Made by a program: the position numbers and the translations under genes
In this document: one piece after another, positions 26,222 to 35,215 of the stretch
Numbering within the stretch: position 1 is the stretch's first letter
Layout: every line of letters begins with the position of its first letter
Notes under the pieces: model-generated
The model's input: only the letters and a program-made list of their open reading frames with translations
What the model was told of the DNA's origin: nothing
Databases searched by the model: none
Source of the DNA: Geomonas silvestris
Lineage (GTDB): Bacteria; Desulfobacterota; Desulfuromonadia; Geobacterales; Geobacteraceae
Reading direction: 5' to 3'
DNA: 64,000 nucleotides
NCBI RefSeq assembly: GCF_014193515.1
Contig: NZ_BLXX01000005.1
Span: 62,001-126,000 of the forward strand

Positions 26222-27304
26222 TCATTTGGCCTTTTTGGCAGTCGTTGAGCCGAATACCTTCTTGATGGCATCCAGGTAGGCCATGCCCCATTTTTTTGTC
26301 GGCTCGATGTAGCTGCCTTCCCCGAACTCGTTCCACGATTCGATCATGACGACCTTGGGGGAGCGAGCATCGGCGTCCAGCAGCTGCTTGGCGCCGCGCA
26401 GCATGGTGACGAACTTGTCCGGCGTCGGGTTACTCCGGACCACTGCGGCGCTTCCGGACCACGGGCGGGAATCCCAGCCGGGACTTGCGGGCACGAGGTA
26501 GGTGAGGCGTTTGGCTGTCTGCCCTGCGGCGCGATATGCCTCCAGGTAGCCGCTCACCATGACGTCGTAATCTTCGGTTTTGGCCCCCTTCGACTCCACG
26601 TAATTCCATCCGGTGTAGGCATCGAACCCAACGTCAAGAAGCGTGCGCTCGAGCGCGTCGCTGGGGGGAGCGTTGGTGGTGGTCACGAAATATATGCCGG
26701 GGTAACCTCGCTCCTTTGCCTTGGCGCTTGCCCTGGCCAGGAGGGATTTGGCAGACGACCCGAAGAGCCGGGCATTGGTCTCCAACTGGTCGTAGCTGTA
26801 CACGAAGATGACCGGCTTGCTCTCCAGCCGGTAATAACTCGCCTGGTTGAAATAGTTGTCCAGCCAGTAGACGACCATGTCGTCGTATTCCTTCATGACC
26901 TTTGGGACCGCGAAGTGGTTCGCCCAGAGCAGGCAGAATTTCAACGGGACTTTGCTGCTGACCCTCAGGTAGTTTTTCAGGGCGTGGTCGTACTCGGGCT
27001 TGCCGCCGTCCCAGTACCAGTCGTAGGCGAAGAAGGTGATCCCGTACTGGGAGGCCCAGGAGGCGTGCTTGGCCGCGACCCAGGGCTCCTCCTCGGGATA
27101 ATAGCCCAACAAGGGCTGCCGTTCCGGCCAGGGTTTGCCGGCCGACCTTGAACCGGGGAGCCCCTTGACGTCCTTCCAGTTGATGTAGTCGCTGCGCCAG
27201 CCGGGATAGTAGTACACGCCGACATCGATGGCGTTGCCAAAGGAGGCGCTCGCCGCCAGGAGCAGCAGGCACAAAAGGGTGATGCGGGTGACGCGTGTTG
27301 CCAT
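26222..27304 (-). CDS. exported GH99/WbsX-like glycoside-active protein
   Basis: A 360-residue protein with a type I signal peptide (core LLCLLLLAASASFGNA). The mature domain matches the GH99/WbsX family: IDVGVYYYPGWRSD at the start, YGITFFAYDWYWDGG near residue 90, FVYSYDQLE in the middle and VVMIESWNEFGEGSYIEP near the C-terminus, the last containing the acidic residues typical of this TIM-barrel family. Close relatives include endo-mannosidases and proteins encoded in O-antigen clusters. Export implies action on polysaccharide outside the cytoplasm, for example trimming or release. It is the last gene of the polysaccharide operon, 12 bases after the FkbM gene. Confidence 0.82.
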   Translation of the reverse strand: MATRVTRITLLCLLLLAASASFGNAIDVGVYYYPGWRSDYINWKDVKGLPGSRSAGKPWPERQPLLGYYPEEEPWVAAKHASWASQYGITFFAYDWYWDGGKPEYDHALKNYLRVSSKVPLKFCLLWANHFAVPKVMKEYDDMVVYWLDNYFNQASYYRLESKPVIFVYSYDQLETNARLFGSSAKSLLARASAKAKERGYPGIYFVTTTNAPPSDALERTLLDVGFDAYTGWNYVESKGAKTEDYDVMVSGYLEAYRAAGQTAKRLTYLVPASPGWDSRPWSGSAAVVRSNPTPDKFVTMLRGAKQLLDADARSPKVVMIESWNEFGEGSYIEPTKKWGMAYLDAIKKVFGSTTAKKAK

Positions 27305-27316
27305 GATCGACCTCCG

Positions 27317-28195
27317 TTAGTAACAGTGCACCATTACCGGTCGCGGCGTCCGGTTGCAATTGAGGATCCCCTTGACCCGGAACCGGTACCCCAGCCCCAG
27401 CCCGTCGAGGTACTCAACCATGTGCCGGGCGTCGTCGGGATTGTGATAGGCGGCCAGGGCCAGTTTGGGCCGGAATCTGCGCAGCGTCTGTTCCGCCCCG
27501 TGCAAAAGGCCCACCTCGCCCCCTTCGATATCCGCCTTGATGAAATCGAGCTGCTGCAGATTTTCCCTGCGGCAGAAGTCGTCCAGGGTGGTCATCTCCA
27601 GAAGCCGCACCCCGGCCCGCCCGGGCTCCGCTGGCCGCTCCTCCCAAATCCTGCAGACCGTGGGGTCGGCGGGATCCTCATAGAAAAGGACCTCAGCGTT
27701 CTGCTCGCCCAGAAGGCACTGATGCAGGGATACCCGGCCCTGCTGCCGGGCGTCGGCAAATGTGCGGGCCAGGCAGCGCGAGATCGCCGCGCCGGGCTCC
27801 ATGCTGTACACCTTTCCCGCCCCCTGCTCCAGGGCCTGCAGCGTGAAGTATCCCTCGCAGGCGCCGCAATCGAGCACCACGTCGCCCCGGTTCACGCTCG
27901 TTTGGTCGATGTTGAAGTAGTGGTTGTTGCCGGGTTCGAAGACCTCGAAATACATGTCCACGAGCCTCCACGGGGCTGCCCGCAGCGGCCAGTAAATGAC
28001 CCGTCCGTCCAGCTCGACCCGCAGCAGTTCTCCTTCCGGGACGCACTTCATGCGCCTGTCGATCTTCCTCTTGCGCCGTCCGTACCACTTGAAGGTCTCG
28101 TGGAACACGTCGCTCCAGGTCGTCTGGGGCATCAGCTCGCTGTGCCCAAGCCGCGCCCCGATGATGCGCAGCCTGTTTCCTACCGCTTCTAACAT
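27317..28195 (-). CDS. FkbM-family SAM methyltransferase
   Basis: A 292-residue methyltransferase with the SAM motif GDVVLDCGACEGYFTLQAL near residue 110, VYSMEPG as the acidic motif 2 and FIKADIEGGEVGLLHGAE as the FkbM signature. FkbM proteins methylate sugar hydroxyls in polysaccharides and glycolipids. The start overlaps the end of the preceding glycosyltransferase by seven bases, so both belong to the operon. It probably adds an O-methyl group to one sugar of the repeat unit; the sugar is unknown. Confidence 0.88.
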   Translation of the reverse strand: MLEAVGNRLRIIGARLGHSELMPQTTWSDVFHETFKWYGRRKRKIDRRMKCVPEGELLRVELDGRVIYWPLRAAPWRLVDMYFEVFEPGNNHYFNIDQTSVNRGDVVLDCGACEGYFTLQALEQGAGKVYSMEPGAAISRCLARTFADARQQGRVSLHQCLLGEQNAEVLFYEDPADPTVCRIWEERPAEPGRAGVRLLEMTTLDDFCRRENLQQLDFIKADIEGGEVGLLHGAEQTLRRFRPKLALAAYHNPDDARHMVEYLDGLGLGYRFRVKGILNCNRTPRPVMVHCY

Positions 28196-29310
28196 GACAA
28201 CCCTCCCTGATCCAGCGCCAACCGATACCCCTCGAGGGTCCTCTGCGCGGCCCGGTCCCAGGTGTAGTGCTCCAGGATGCGCTCACTCAGGAGCGGGTCG
28301 CTAGGGGCCTCGTAGGCCTTGATGATCGCCTCACGCAGCGATGCGACCGATCCGGGCTCGCAGTAATAGGCCTGATCGCCGAAATATTCCCGGGTGTCGC
28401 CCCGGTCGGTTATCACCAGGTTGCACCCCTGTGCCCCGGCCTCCAGCGAGGAGAGCCCGGTGGTCTCCATCCAGCTTGCCAGGACGTGCACCTTGGCCGC
28501 GCGGTAGTAGGGCGGCAGTCCGGCGTGGTTCAGCTCGCCGATGATCCGCACGTTGGGCCCGGCCTCCCGTTTTACTTGCTCGAAGTAGGCCAGGTGGTTG
28601 GGGGCGGGTTTCCCGATCAGAACCAGCGGCCAGGGCAGGCCCTTCATGGCGCGCACCAGGGTGAGCTGCCCCTTCAGCCCGTCGATACGGGCGACGCTCA
28701 GGACGCAGCGGCGGTCCTCGCCGTTTGGCGCTGCACCCACCGGGGGCGGACCGAACAGCTCGTGGTCCACCGCGTTGGGCACCACCACGTAGGGCTTCAG
28801 GCGCAGATACGGCAAGTCAAGCCGTGCTCTGGCCATTTCCGACTCGGAGTTGGGCAACAGGACGCCCGCCAGCTCGACGACCCGCCGTTGCAGGGTGCCG
28901 TATCCCTTCAGGAGCAGGTGGGCGGTACCCCGGTTCAGCTCGCTGTTGCGGAGCGCGCGGGCCAGGATTTTCAGGTACTCGACCTTTCCCGGCCCCAGGC
29001 GGCGTGCCAGCCAGCCTGCCACTCCCCCCCGGGCGCAGCGCTCGTAGTCCCGGTAACTGACGTAGATGGGCGACAGCACCAGGGCGCGGCCCCGGCGACG
29101 GGCGTTGCGCGCCTGCAGGTAGAGCTCCTGGGGGCGCGTCAGGTTGAAGAGGTGCACCAGGTCGTATCCGGTGAGATCCGGCTCCAGTTCGGTGCTGATG
29201 GTGGCGTGGCAGCCCGCTCTTTCCAGCGCTGCTGCGGTTTGGCGCATCTGGACCGTGTCCCCGCCGGGCACGCTAAAGAGCGTCGTCCTCGACTGCAGCA
29301 GCACTCTCAT
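28189..29310 (-). CDS. glycosyltransferase, GT4-type
   Basis: A 373-residue GT-B enzyme. MRVLLQSRTTLFSVPGGDTVQM at the start matches the N-terminal acceptor domain of family 4 transferases, VLSVARIDGLKGQLTLVRAM near residue 210 begins the donor domain, and ASWMETTGLSSLEAGAQGCNLVITDRG near 300 is the EX7E-like region. The open frame extends far upstream, but the ATG at 29310 overlaps the stop of the previous gene (ATGA) and fits homology. It is one of two transferases in the operon, implying a short repeat unit or the use of further unlinked transferases. Confidence 0.9.
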   Translation of the reverse strand: MRVLLQSRTTLFSVPGGDTVQMRQTAAALERAGCHATISTELEPDLTGYDLVHLFNLTRPQELYLQARNARRRGRALVLSPIYVSYRDYERCARGGVAGWLARRLGPGKVEYLKILARALRNSELNRGTAHLLLKGYGTLQRRVVELAGVLLPNSESEMARARLDLPYLRLKPYVVVPNAVDHELFGPPPVGAAPNGEDRRCVLSVARIDGLKGQLTLVRAMKGLPWPLVLIGKPAPNHLAYFEQVKREAGPNVRIIGELNHAGLPPYYRAAKVHVLASWMETTGLSSLEAGAQGCNLVITDRGDTREYFGDQAYYCEPGSVASLREAIIKAYEAPSDPLLSERILEHYTWDRAAQRTLEGYRLALDQGGLSC

Positions 29311-30482
29311 GACGGCTCCCTTCCGGGCAGCAGCGCCTCGCTGCCGCCGGTCCCCGCGCCGGAGGGTGCCAAAAGGGCTCCTGCGGCCAGCTCCAGGCAG
29401 GCGCGCCAGTAGCGGGCCCGCGCTCGCATGAGTCCGCGCTCGGAACTGGAGACCAGGCGGGCCCGCAGGGACCAGTGCGCGATGCCGTACAGGGAGCGCA
29501 CCAGGTATCCGGCGGCCACCAGGCGGAACGCCCCGGGGGAGAAATGCTTCGCGTAGTACTTGAACAGGCTCTCGGTGAAGCGACGGTTCAGCGGTTCGCC
29601 GCTTGTGCCGGAACTGCCGCCTCCCTTGTGGACCACCTCGGATTGCGGCACATAGTAACTGTCCCACCCCTGCCGCCTCAGGCGCAGGCACCAGTCGGTC
29701 TCCTCCGCATACATGAAGAAGCGCTCGTCCAACAGCCCCACCTGGGCGATGGCCCGGCTCCTGACCAGCAGGCAGGCGCCTGAAGGGTAGTCAACTGCCA
29801 GTGGCTCTGTGCAGCTCGCGTCGGGAACCACGTTGGAGCGCCTGGCCGTGCGGAACAATACCCCGGGGAGCAGCTTGTAGACCGGGAACAGGTAGGCCAG
29901 GGCGCGGCCCGGCGCAGGAAAATTGCCGTAGCAGATCTGCGGCGCGCCGTCGGGGTAGAAGAGCCGGGCCCCGCAGGCGCCGGCCCGGGGGGTTAGCTCC
30001 AGGAACCGGACCAGGTGCCCCAGTGCCTCAGCAGAGCGCATGCTGGCGTCGTTGTTGAGCAAAAGGACGTACTCGGCGCCGCGCCTTCCTGCATAGCGCA
30101 GCCCCACGTTGTTGCCCCCCGCAAATCCGAGGTTCCCGCCGCTTTGGATGATGACGAGGGGATGGGAGACACCCGTCGGCAGCTCCCCGGCCAACCGGGC
30201 CTCGCGCTCCGGGATGCCACCGGCTTCGGCGGTGGTTCTGTCGTATTCCAGGTAGGGGAGGGGCGCCGAGGCTGCGGCATGACCCGGGGGGGGCGCGGGG
30301 GCGGCGCCGCGCTCGGCCCACTCGCGTATGCGCTGCAGCGAGGCGTCCTCGGATGCGTTGTCGATGAGCACCACCTGGAAATCCCGGTAACTGCCAGCGT
30401 ACAGGGACGCCAGGCAGTCCAGCGTGTCGTGCCAGCCATTCCAGTTTAGTACCAGTATGATGACTCTCGGAGTTGTTTGCAT
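29307..30482 (-). CDS. glycosyltransferase, GT2-type (rhamnosyltransferase-like)
   Basis: A 391-residue GT-A enzyme. VIILVLNWNGWHDTLDCLASL begins the nucleotide-binding fold, QVVLIDNASEDASL follows, VLLLNNDASM is the DxD-like motif and FMYAEETDWCLRLRRQGW the catalytic ED-x-D region typical of WbbL-like rhamnosyltransferases. An insert of about 45 Ala/Pro-rich residues (about 58-103) interrupts the N-terminal domain and is unusual. It lies directly downstream of the polymerase gene and overlaps the next gene by four bases. Confidence 0.9.
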   Translation of the reverse strand: MQTTPRVIILVLNWNGWHDTLDCLASLYAGSYRDFQVVLIDNASEDASLQRIREWAERGAAPAPPPGHAAASAPLPYLEYDRTTAEAGGIPEREARLAGELPTGVSHPLVIIQSGGNLGFAGGNNVGLRYAGRRGAEYVLLLNNDASMRSAEALGHLVRFLELTPRAGACGARLFYPDGAPQICYGNFPAPGRALAYLFPVYKLLPGVLFRTARRSNVVPDASCTEPLAVDYPSGACLLVRSRAIAQVGLLDERFFMYAEETDWCLRLRRQGWDSYYVPQSEVVHKGGGSSGTSGEPLNRRFTESLFKYYAKHFSPGAFRLVAAGYLVRSLYGIAHWSLRARLVSSSERGLMRARARYWRACLELAAGALLAPSGAGTGGSEALLPGREPS

Positions 30483-30492
30483 AATAGGCCCG

Positions 30493-31833
30493 CTAGTGGA
30501 GTCTGGGAATCGATTGGTCCGCTCCTGCGTGCAGTAAGCCCCGGCGCCGCCACAGCGAGGTACCCTCCATCCTGCAGGAGCAGAGAAAGATGATCGGATA
30601 GGACGACAGCAAAAACCAGGTAAAGCTCACCTGGGTGTACATGAAGGCATAGGGGATGAAGGTCGCCATGGAAACCAGGTATCCGTAGAAAAAGACGCTC
30701 CAGGGTGTGCCTCGTTCCCTGATGCGCAACCATGCCGTCCGGTACAATAACCCGGCCAGGAAACTGACGATCAGCACGCCGGGGAGGCCGAAGTCCAGGT
30801 AGGGTACCCCGAAAAAGGTGGAGGTCAGGGTGTAGTCCGGTTCGTTTTTCTTAAGGACCGCATTCTGGAACTGCAGTTCGGAATACGGGGTACCCGTTCC
30901 CGGGAGGTAGGCCAGCAGGTTGCCGGCCATGATGCGCCCCCCGGAATACGGCGCGAGCAGCGGCACCGTGGCGAGGTACCGGTTCAGGATCTCGTAATTG
31001 AGGGCGATGGTGAGGTAGAGCACCGACGCGTTGGCCAAAAGGCCGCGCTCCAGGCCGCTTGTCGAACTCTGTTGCCCGGTCCCGTTGTAATCGAAGCCAA
31101 AGCGCGTGACGTCGCGCAGGTACTTGACCCCCGACACGATAAAAAGGAACAAAAGTGCGACGGTAACCAGTTTCTTGAGGGTGAAGGATGCGCTGTCCAA
31201 AAGGTAATTCATGGCGATCACCGTCACGATGGGGTAGATCAGCATGCCGCGGGCCACCCAGAGCAAGAGCACCAGGAAATTCACCGCGATGACCGCCTTG
31301 AGGGTCCTGCGGGTGCCCCTGCCCAGCGACTTGCCGGTAAAGAGGATCAGGGCGCCGATGGGGATCAGGTGACCCGACAGGACGCTGAAGATGTGCAGGT
31401 AGCCGTTTTGGGAGGCCACCATCCGGGCGCGGTCGGGGTCGGCGGAGAGCATGGGAACCTGCCCGGCGATGAGAAACTGCGCCGCGTTGGTAACGAGCGC
31501 TAAGCCGGTAAGCCCCACCAGCACCTTGAGGAGCGTGGCCTCGTGCCAGCGCACCTCGAGCTCTACCGGATCAAGCGAGCTGCGGACGCCGCGCAGCGTG
31601 AAACTGCCGGCCAGGAGTGCTGCGCTGCCGGAGAGTACCAGGATGTGGGTCGAGTCGGACCAGGGGGTGATGAGGGCGGGGACCAGGCCCAGATTTGCCA
31701 GCCCCGCGCCGCACAGCATGGGTGCGGTCAGGACGACCCAGGGGAGCAGGACGGTTTTCCGCCAGGAGCCCGAGAGCATCCTGGTGCCCAGCAGTAGCAG
31801 CGCCAATAGGTAAAAGTACGAGCCGTTCAGCAT
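30493..31833 (-). CDS. wzy: Wzy-like oligosaccharide repeat-unit polymerase
   Basis: A 446-residue integral membrane protein with about eleven hydrophobic segments and a large loop in the C-terminal half (about residues 300-360, with YSGGRIMAGNLLAYLPGTGTP). This topology and its place between flippase and transferase genes fit an O-antigen/EPS polymerase that joins repeat units in the periplasm. Sequence conservation in the family is low, so topology and context carry the call. The ATG at 31833 has GGGAG five bases upstream; a TTG four codons earlier is less likely. Confidence 0.78.
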   Translation of the reverse strand: MLNGSYFYLLALLLLGTRMLSGSWRKTVLLPWVVLTAPMLCGAGLANLGLVPALITPWSDSTHILVLSGSAALLAGSFTLRGVRSSLDPVELEVRWHEATLLKVLVGLTGLALVTNAAQFLIAGQVPMLSADPDRARMVASQNGYLHIFSVLSGHLIPIGALILFTGKSLGRGTRRTLKAVIAVNFLVLLLWVARGMLIYPIVTVIAMNYLLDSASFTLKKLVTVALLFLFIVSGVKYLRDVTRFGFDYNGTGQQSSTSGLERGLLANASVLYLTIALNYEILNRYLATVPLLAPYSGGRIMAGNLLAYLPGTGTPYSELQFQNAVLKKNEPDYTLTSTFFGVPYLDFGLPGVLIVSFLAGLLYRTAWLRIRERGTPWSVFFYGYLVSMATFIPYAFMYTQVSFTWFLLSSYPIIFLCSCRMEGTSLWRRRGLLHAGADQSIPRLH

Positions 31834-31852
31834 GGGCACTCCCAAAGGTAGG

Positions 31853-32527
31853 TTAGCCCGGTGCGCCGCCCGTTCCTTTGGCGGCGACCACCAGGTACTG
31901 CACCGTCAAAAGATCGGAGAAGTATCCCAGTGTCAGGGCGTTCACTCCCCAGGCCGCCAGTCCCCATTTGCGCTGCGGCCCGGTTTGCCCCAAATGCCTG
32001 ATCTGGAAGCCTGCACCCTGGAACAGATCCTCGACGGTACTGCGGACAAAGTAGCGCAGGTGGGAAGCGTCGAGGATGCCACCGTCACCATACTGCCAGC
32101 GGCCGCCAAAGAGCAGGCCCATGCTCACCTTCCAGTAGCGGACATTGGGGATGCTCGCGATCACCAGGCCGCCTTCCCGCAGCAGCAGCTTAAGTTTTGC
32201 CAGGCAGTGCCAGGGGTCCACCAGGTGCTCCAGCACGTCCCCGCACAGGATGATGTCGTAGAAGTTTTCTTCCAGCGCCCCGTCTAGGGTCTCGATGTCG
32301 CCGATCAGAAACCGGTCGATGGCGGGGTGCGACTGGCTGCCGTTCTCCGTTTTTACCAGGTCGACGCCGACCACGTAGCATCCCAGGCCGGTTTCCTTGG
32401 CCTTCACCAGGGTTTCGCCACTGCCCGCACCAATCTCCAGAATCCGATAATTGCCCAGGGCAGGAATCAACACGAGCATCTCGTCCCGGCAGTTCGAAAA
32501 GTAGCTCTCTTGTTTGTCTTGGTACAT
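31853..32527 (-). CDS. class I SAM-dependent methyltransferase
   Basis: A 224-residue methyltransferase. YRILEIGAGSGETLVKAKETG is SAM motif I, YDIILCGDVLEHLVDPWHCL is the post-I region common in UbiE/COQ5-like proteins, and GGLVIASIPNVRYW follows. A final hydrophobic stretch near residue 200 may touch the membrane. It sits between the flippase and polymerase genes and is likely to modify a sugar of the repeat unit or the non-reducing end of the chain, an event that can stop chain growth. Confidence 0.88.
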   Translation of the reverse strand: MYQDKQESYFSNCRDEMLVLIPALGNYRILEIGAGSGETLVKAKETGLGCYVVGVDLVKTENGSQSHPAIDRFLIGDIETLDGALEENFYDIILCGDVLEHLVDPWHCLAKLKLLLREGGLVIASIPNVRYWKVSMGLLFGGRWQYGDGGILDASHLRYFVRSTVEDLFQGAGFQIRHLGQTGPQRKWGLAAWGVNALTLGYFSDLLTVQYLVVAAKGTGGAPG

Positions 32528-32545
32528 AGCGTGGCTTCCTTTGGG

Positions 32546-33925
32546 TTACTTGAAGATGCCGACCGCTGCAGCCGCGAGGGCACTCCTGGTAGCCGCTTCA
32601 CCCGACACCCGGTTTCTCGGGATCATCCACTGCGCCAGGCGGTGCAAGACGCAGGTGTCGATCACCACCCGGGCCAGGTAGGCCAGGGCGACCCCGCCGA
32701 TCCCCAGGTTCCGGGCCAGAGTCCAGAGCAGCATCAGGTAGAGCGGTAACTCCAGCAGGTGCAGCTTGGCGGTGAGGTCTGGGCGGCCCATGGCCTGGAG
32801 GGCGCTGTAGGGGACCTGACCGATCGCGTTCACCAGCGTGGCGACGGCCAGTATCCTGAAGACCGGCGTGCTCTGGGCCGCGAACTTCGGTCCGATCCAG
32901 GCGTTCAGGAAGGGGTGGGCGACCGCGGCCAGAGCGAGGCAGACGGGGGTCATCACCAAAACGACGCAGCCCAAGGTCTTCCGGTACAGCGCGACGAACC
33001 TGGGGCCGTCGGTGCTGAAGGAGGCGCTCAGGGCGGGGAACATGACACACAGCAGGCTGCCGGGAATGACCGCCAGGCGTGCCACGAAGTCGTAGGGGGT
33101 CGCGTAGTACGCCACGGCGGACATGCTGAGCAACCCGCCGATCAGAAAGCGATCCAGGTAGGTCATCAGGGGGCCCACGATGTTGGTGACCGTGAGCCAG
33201 CCTCCAAACCCGAGCAGCTGCCTGACATAGGCCCGGCCGGGCCACCGGGGCTGTCGCAAGCCGGGGACCGATCCGAGGCAAAGGCAGGCATAGGAGCCGA
33301 ATTCCAGCAGTCGCATCCCCAAAAGGGCCACGGTAATGGGGTAGAGGTCAGGGGCGGTCAGCGACACCAGAAGGGGGGCCGCATACAACAGCGAGCTTAC
33401 CGGGATGCGTACCAGGTTGATGGCGATGAAGCGCTGCTGGGCCTCCAGTACCCCGCGCAGCCCTGCGCTACCCAAGACCCAGGGGAGCGCCGCCGCAATG
33501 AGGTAAAAGGACCGGGTGGCCTCGGCGCGCAGGCCGGCAGGGATGTTGAACAGGTGAGACACCAAAAGCGGGTTGACGAGGGCGAGCAGCAGGGCGCCGG
33601 CCAAGCCTAGGGCGAAGAGCATGCCCAGTGAGGACCATACCAGTTTGGGCAGGGCGTCGGTTTCCCGCCGGGCCAGGTTTTCGGCGACGAACTTGGTGGT
33701 CGCGCGACCGACCCCCAGGTCGAAAAGACTGAAATAACCGACCGCGAGCCAGATCAGCGTCAAGACGCCGAAACGCTCGGTCCCTAGGTTCCCGATCAGG
33801 GCAGGAATGGCCAGGAAGGCCACCAGCAGTGGCACCAGCGATCCCGCCAGGTTGATGATCGTATTGCGTGCCAGCACCCGGCCGCCGGTCAGGGCAGGCT
33901 CTTTCAGCTCAACTGATTCGTTCAT
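32546..33925 (-). CDS. wzx: Wzx-like polysaccharide flippase
   Basis: A 459-residue membrane protein with about twelve to fourteen helices of the MOP superfamily. ARNTIINLAGSLVPLLVAFLAIP opens the first helix and FGVLTLIWLAVGYFSLFDLGVGRATTKFVAE is a strong Wzx signature. It would move lipid-linked repeat units across the inner membrane for Wzy-dependent polymerisation. It is encoded three bases after the Wzz-like gene. The mechanism is inferred from the family. Confidence 0.92.
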   Translation of the reverse strand: MNESVELKEPALTGGRVLARNTIINLAGSLVPLLVAFLAIPALIGNLGTERFGVLTLIWLAVGYFSLFDLGVGRATTKFVAENLARRETDALPKLVWSSLGMLFALGLAGALLLALVNPLLVSHLFNIPAGLRAEATRSFYLIAAALPWVLGSAGLRGVLEAQQRFIAINLVRIPVSSLLYAAPLLVSLTAPDLYPITVALLGMRLLEFGSYACLCLGSVPGLRQPRWPGRAYVRQLLGFGGWLTVTNIVGPLMTYLDRFLIGGLLSMSAVAYYATPYDFVARLAVIPGSLLCVMFPALSASFSTDGPRFVALYRKTLGCVVLVMTPVCLALAAVAHPFLNAWIGPKFAAQSTPVFRILAVATLVNAIGQVPYSALQAMGRPDLTAKLHLLELPLYLMLLWTLARNLGIGGVALAYLARVVIDTCVLHRLAQWMIPRNRVSGEAATRSALAAAAVGIFK

Positions 33926-33928
33926 GGC

Positions 33929-35125
33929 TTACCCGCCCAGTGACGCGTACTGCTTCAGTTTTTCCAGCCGCTGCCGGTTTCCCGGCTGACGGAACATGGT
34001 TTCCCGCTTTTCCAGGAAAAAAGCGAGCAGGATCGAGAACAGCAGGCTTGCGCACCCGAAAACCGCGAGCAGCGACGCCATCTTGGGCTTCACGCTCTTC
34101 TCGGGCACAACCGCCGGGTCGATGACCTGGATCACGGCGGCTTCCCGTGCCTCGTCGAGTCTCGCCACCTCGTACTGCTTGAGGAGCATCTCGAAGAGGG
34201 CCTCGTTGAACTTCAGGTCCCTGAGTTTGCGCAGGTACTCGGTGCCGACCGAGGGCATGCGCCCGGCCGGCATCAGGGGGTCGCTGCCGCTCCCGGTTTT
34301 GGATTCCAGCTTGGCCAGCTGGGCCTTCATGCCGTCCAGGGTCTCCTCGGCCTTCTGCAGGTCGGGATTGCTCGGCTTGGCGTAGGTCTTCACCACTCTC
34401 AGCTCCACTTCCTTGGAGGCGATTTCCGCCCGCAACTGGGCGATGTTCTTGATGACCGCCTTGACCTGCTCGTCGACCTGCAGGGTGCCGGTGCGTTCCT
34501 GGAACCCCCGGACCCCTTCCTCCGCCTTGGTAAGCGATTCCCGGGAGCCCTTTAACTGGTCTTCGAAAAAGAGCCTGCGCTGCGCCGCTTCGGTCACCGC
34601 GAGCCCCTTGGTCAACCATCTAAGCTCCGTCACGAAGGCGTTTGCCAGGTCGGCTGCCTGCTGCGCTTCCCGGTCCTCCACTGCGATGACGATGACGTTG
34701 CTCTTGGCGTCAGCCTGGACCCTGAGGTTCTTGGTGAGCTTTTTCCGGGCCGCTTCGAAGGTCTCTTCGTGGTAGCGCTTTTTGAGGTCGAAGCGCTTGA
34801 TGATGTTGTCCAATACGCTCCTGCTTTGCAGCATCCCCAGGTACAGGTCGGTCTGGCTGTTGCCGCTTAAAACGCCGCTCAAGCCCGTCAAGCTGCTTCC
34901 GACCTGGCTCAATAGCTGGGACGCCATCCCCGCGCTCCCCTGTTGAGGGGGCAGGATCCTGGTTTCGGCACGGTAGCTCTTGGGGAGCGTGAGTCCCAAA
35001 AGCGCCGCGAAGGCGAGACAGGAGAACGTCACCCCCAGGATGAGTCGTTTCCATTTCAGCAAAACGATCAGGTAGTCGAGCAGGTTGATTTCATCCTCTG
35101 CGTGTTCCAACCGTTCAGCCGGCAA
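33929..35125 (-). CDS. Wzz/GumC-like polysaccharide chain-length protein
   Basis: A 398-residue inner-membrane protein with a first transmembrane segment near residues 30-50, a periplasmic coiled domain (about 60-350) and a second segment near 360-380. INLLDYLIVLLKWKRLI at the start is typical of Wzz domains, and MPSVGTEYLRKLRDLKFNEALFEMLLKQYEVARLDEA is the GNVR region. There is no C-terminal tyrosine kinase domain, so it is of the Wzz/PCP-1 or kinase-split PCP-2 type. It would set chain length and couple to the outer-membrane exporter. A separate kinase gene is not seen in the operon. Confidence 0.88.
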   Translation of the reverse strand: MPAERLEHAEDEINLLDYLIVLLKWKRLILGVTFSCLAFAALLGLTLPKSYRAETRILPPQQGSAGMASQLLSQVGSSLTGLSGVLSGNSQTDLYLGMLQSRSVLDNIIKRFDLKKRYHEETFEAARKKLTKNLRVQADAKSNVIVIAVEDREAQQAADLANAFVTELRWLTKGLAVTEAAQRRLFFEDQLKGSRESLTKAEEGVRGFQERTGTLQVDEQVKAVIKNIAQLRAEIASKEVELRVVKTYAKPSNPDLQKAEETLDGMKAQLAKLESKTGSGSDPLMPAGRMPSVGTEYLRKLRDLKFNEALFEMLLKQYEVARLDEAREAAVIQVIDPAVVPEKSVKPKMASLLAVFGCASLLFSILLAFFLEKRETMFRQPGNRQRLEKLKQYASLGG

Positions 35126-35215
35126 GGTGTTCTCCTTGTAATACCTGAATGCTCGTCATCGACGCCCGGTGGTGTCAGCTGGACGCTGCCGCTCGTCCGG
35201 TGCCCGGTCGGTGGG

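Noticed and set aside
25814-26248. Rightward 144-codon frame between the lipoprotein and GH99-like genes
   Set aside because: No ribosome-binding site, no domain and Arg/Gly-rich composition typical of chance frames in GC-rich DNA.
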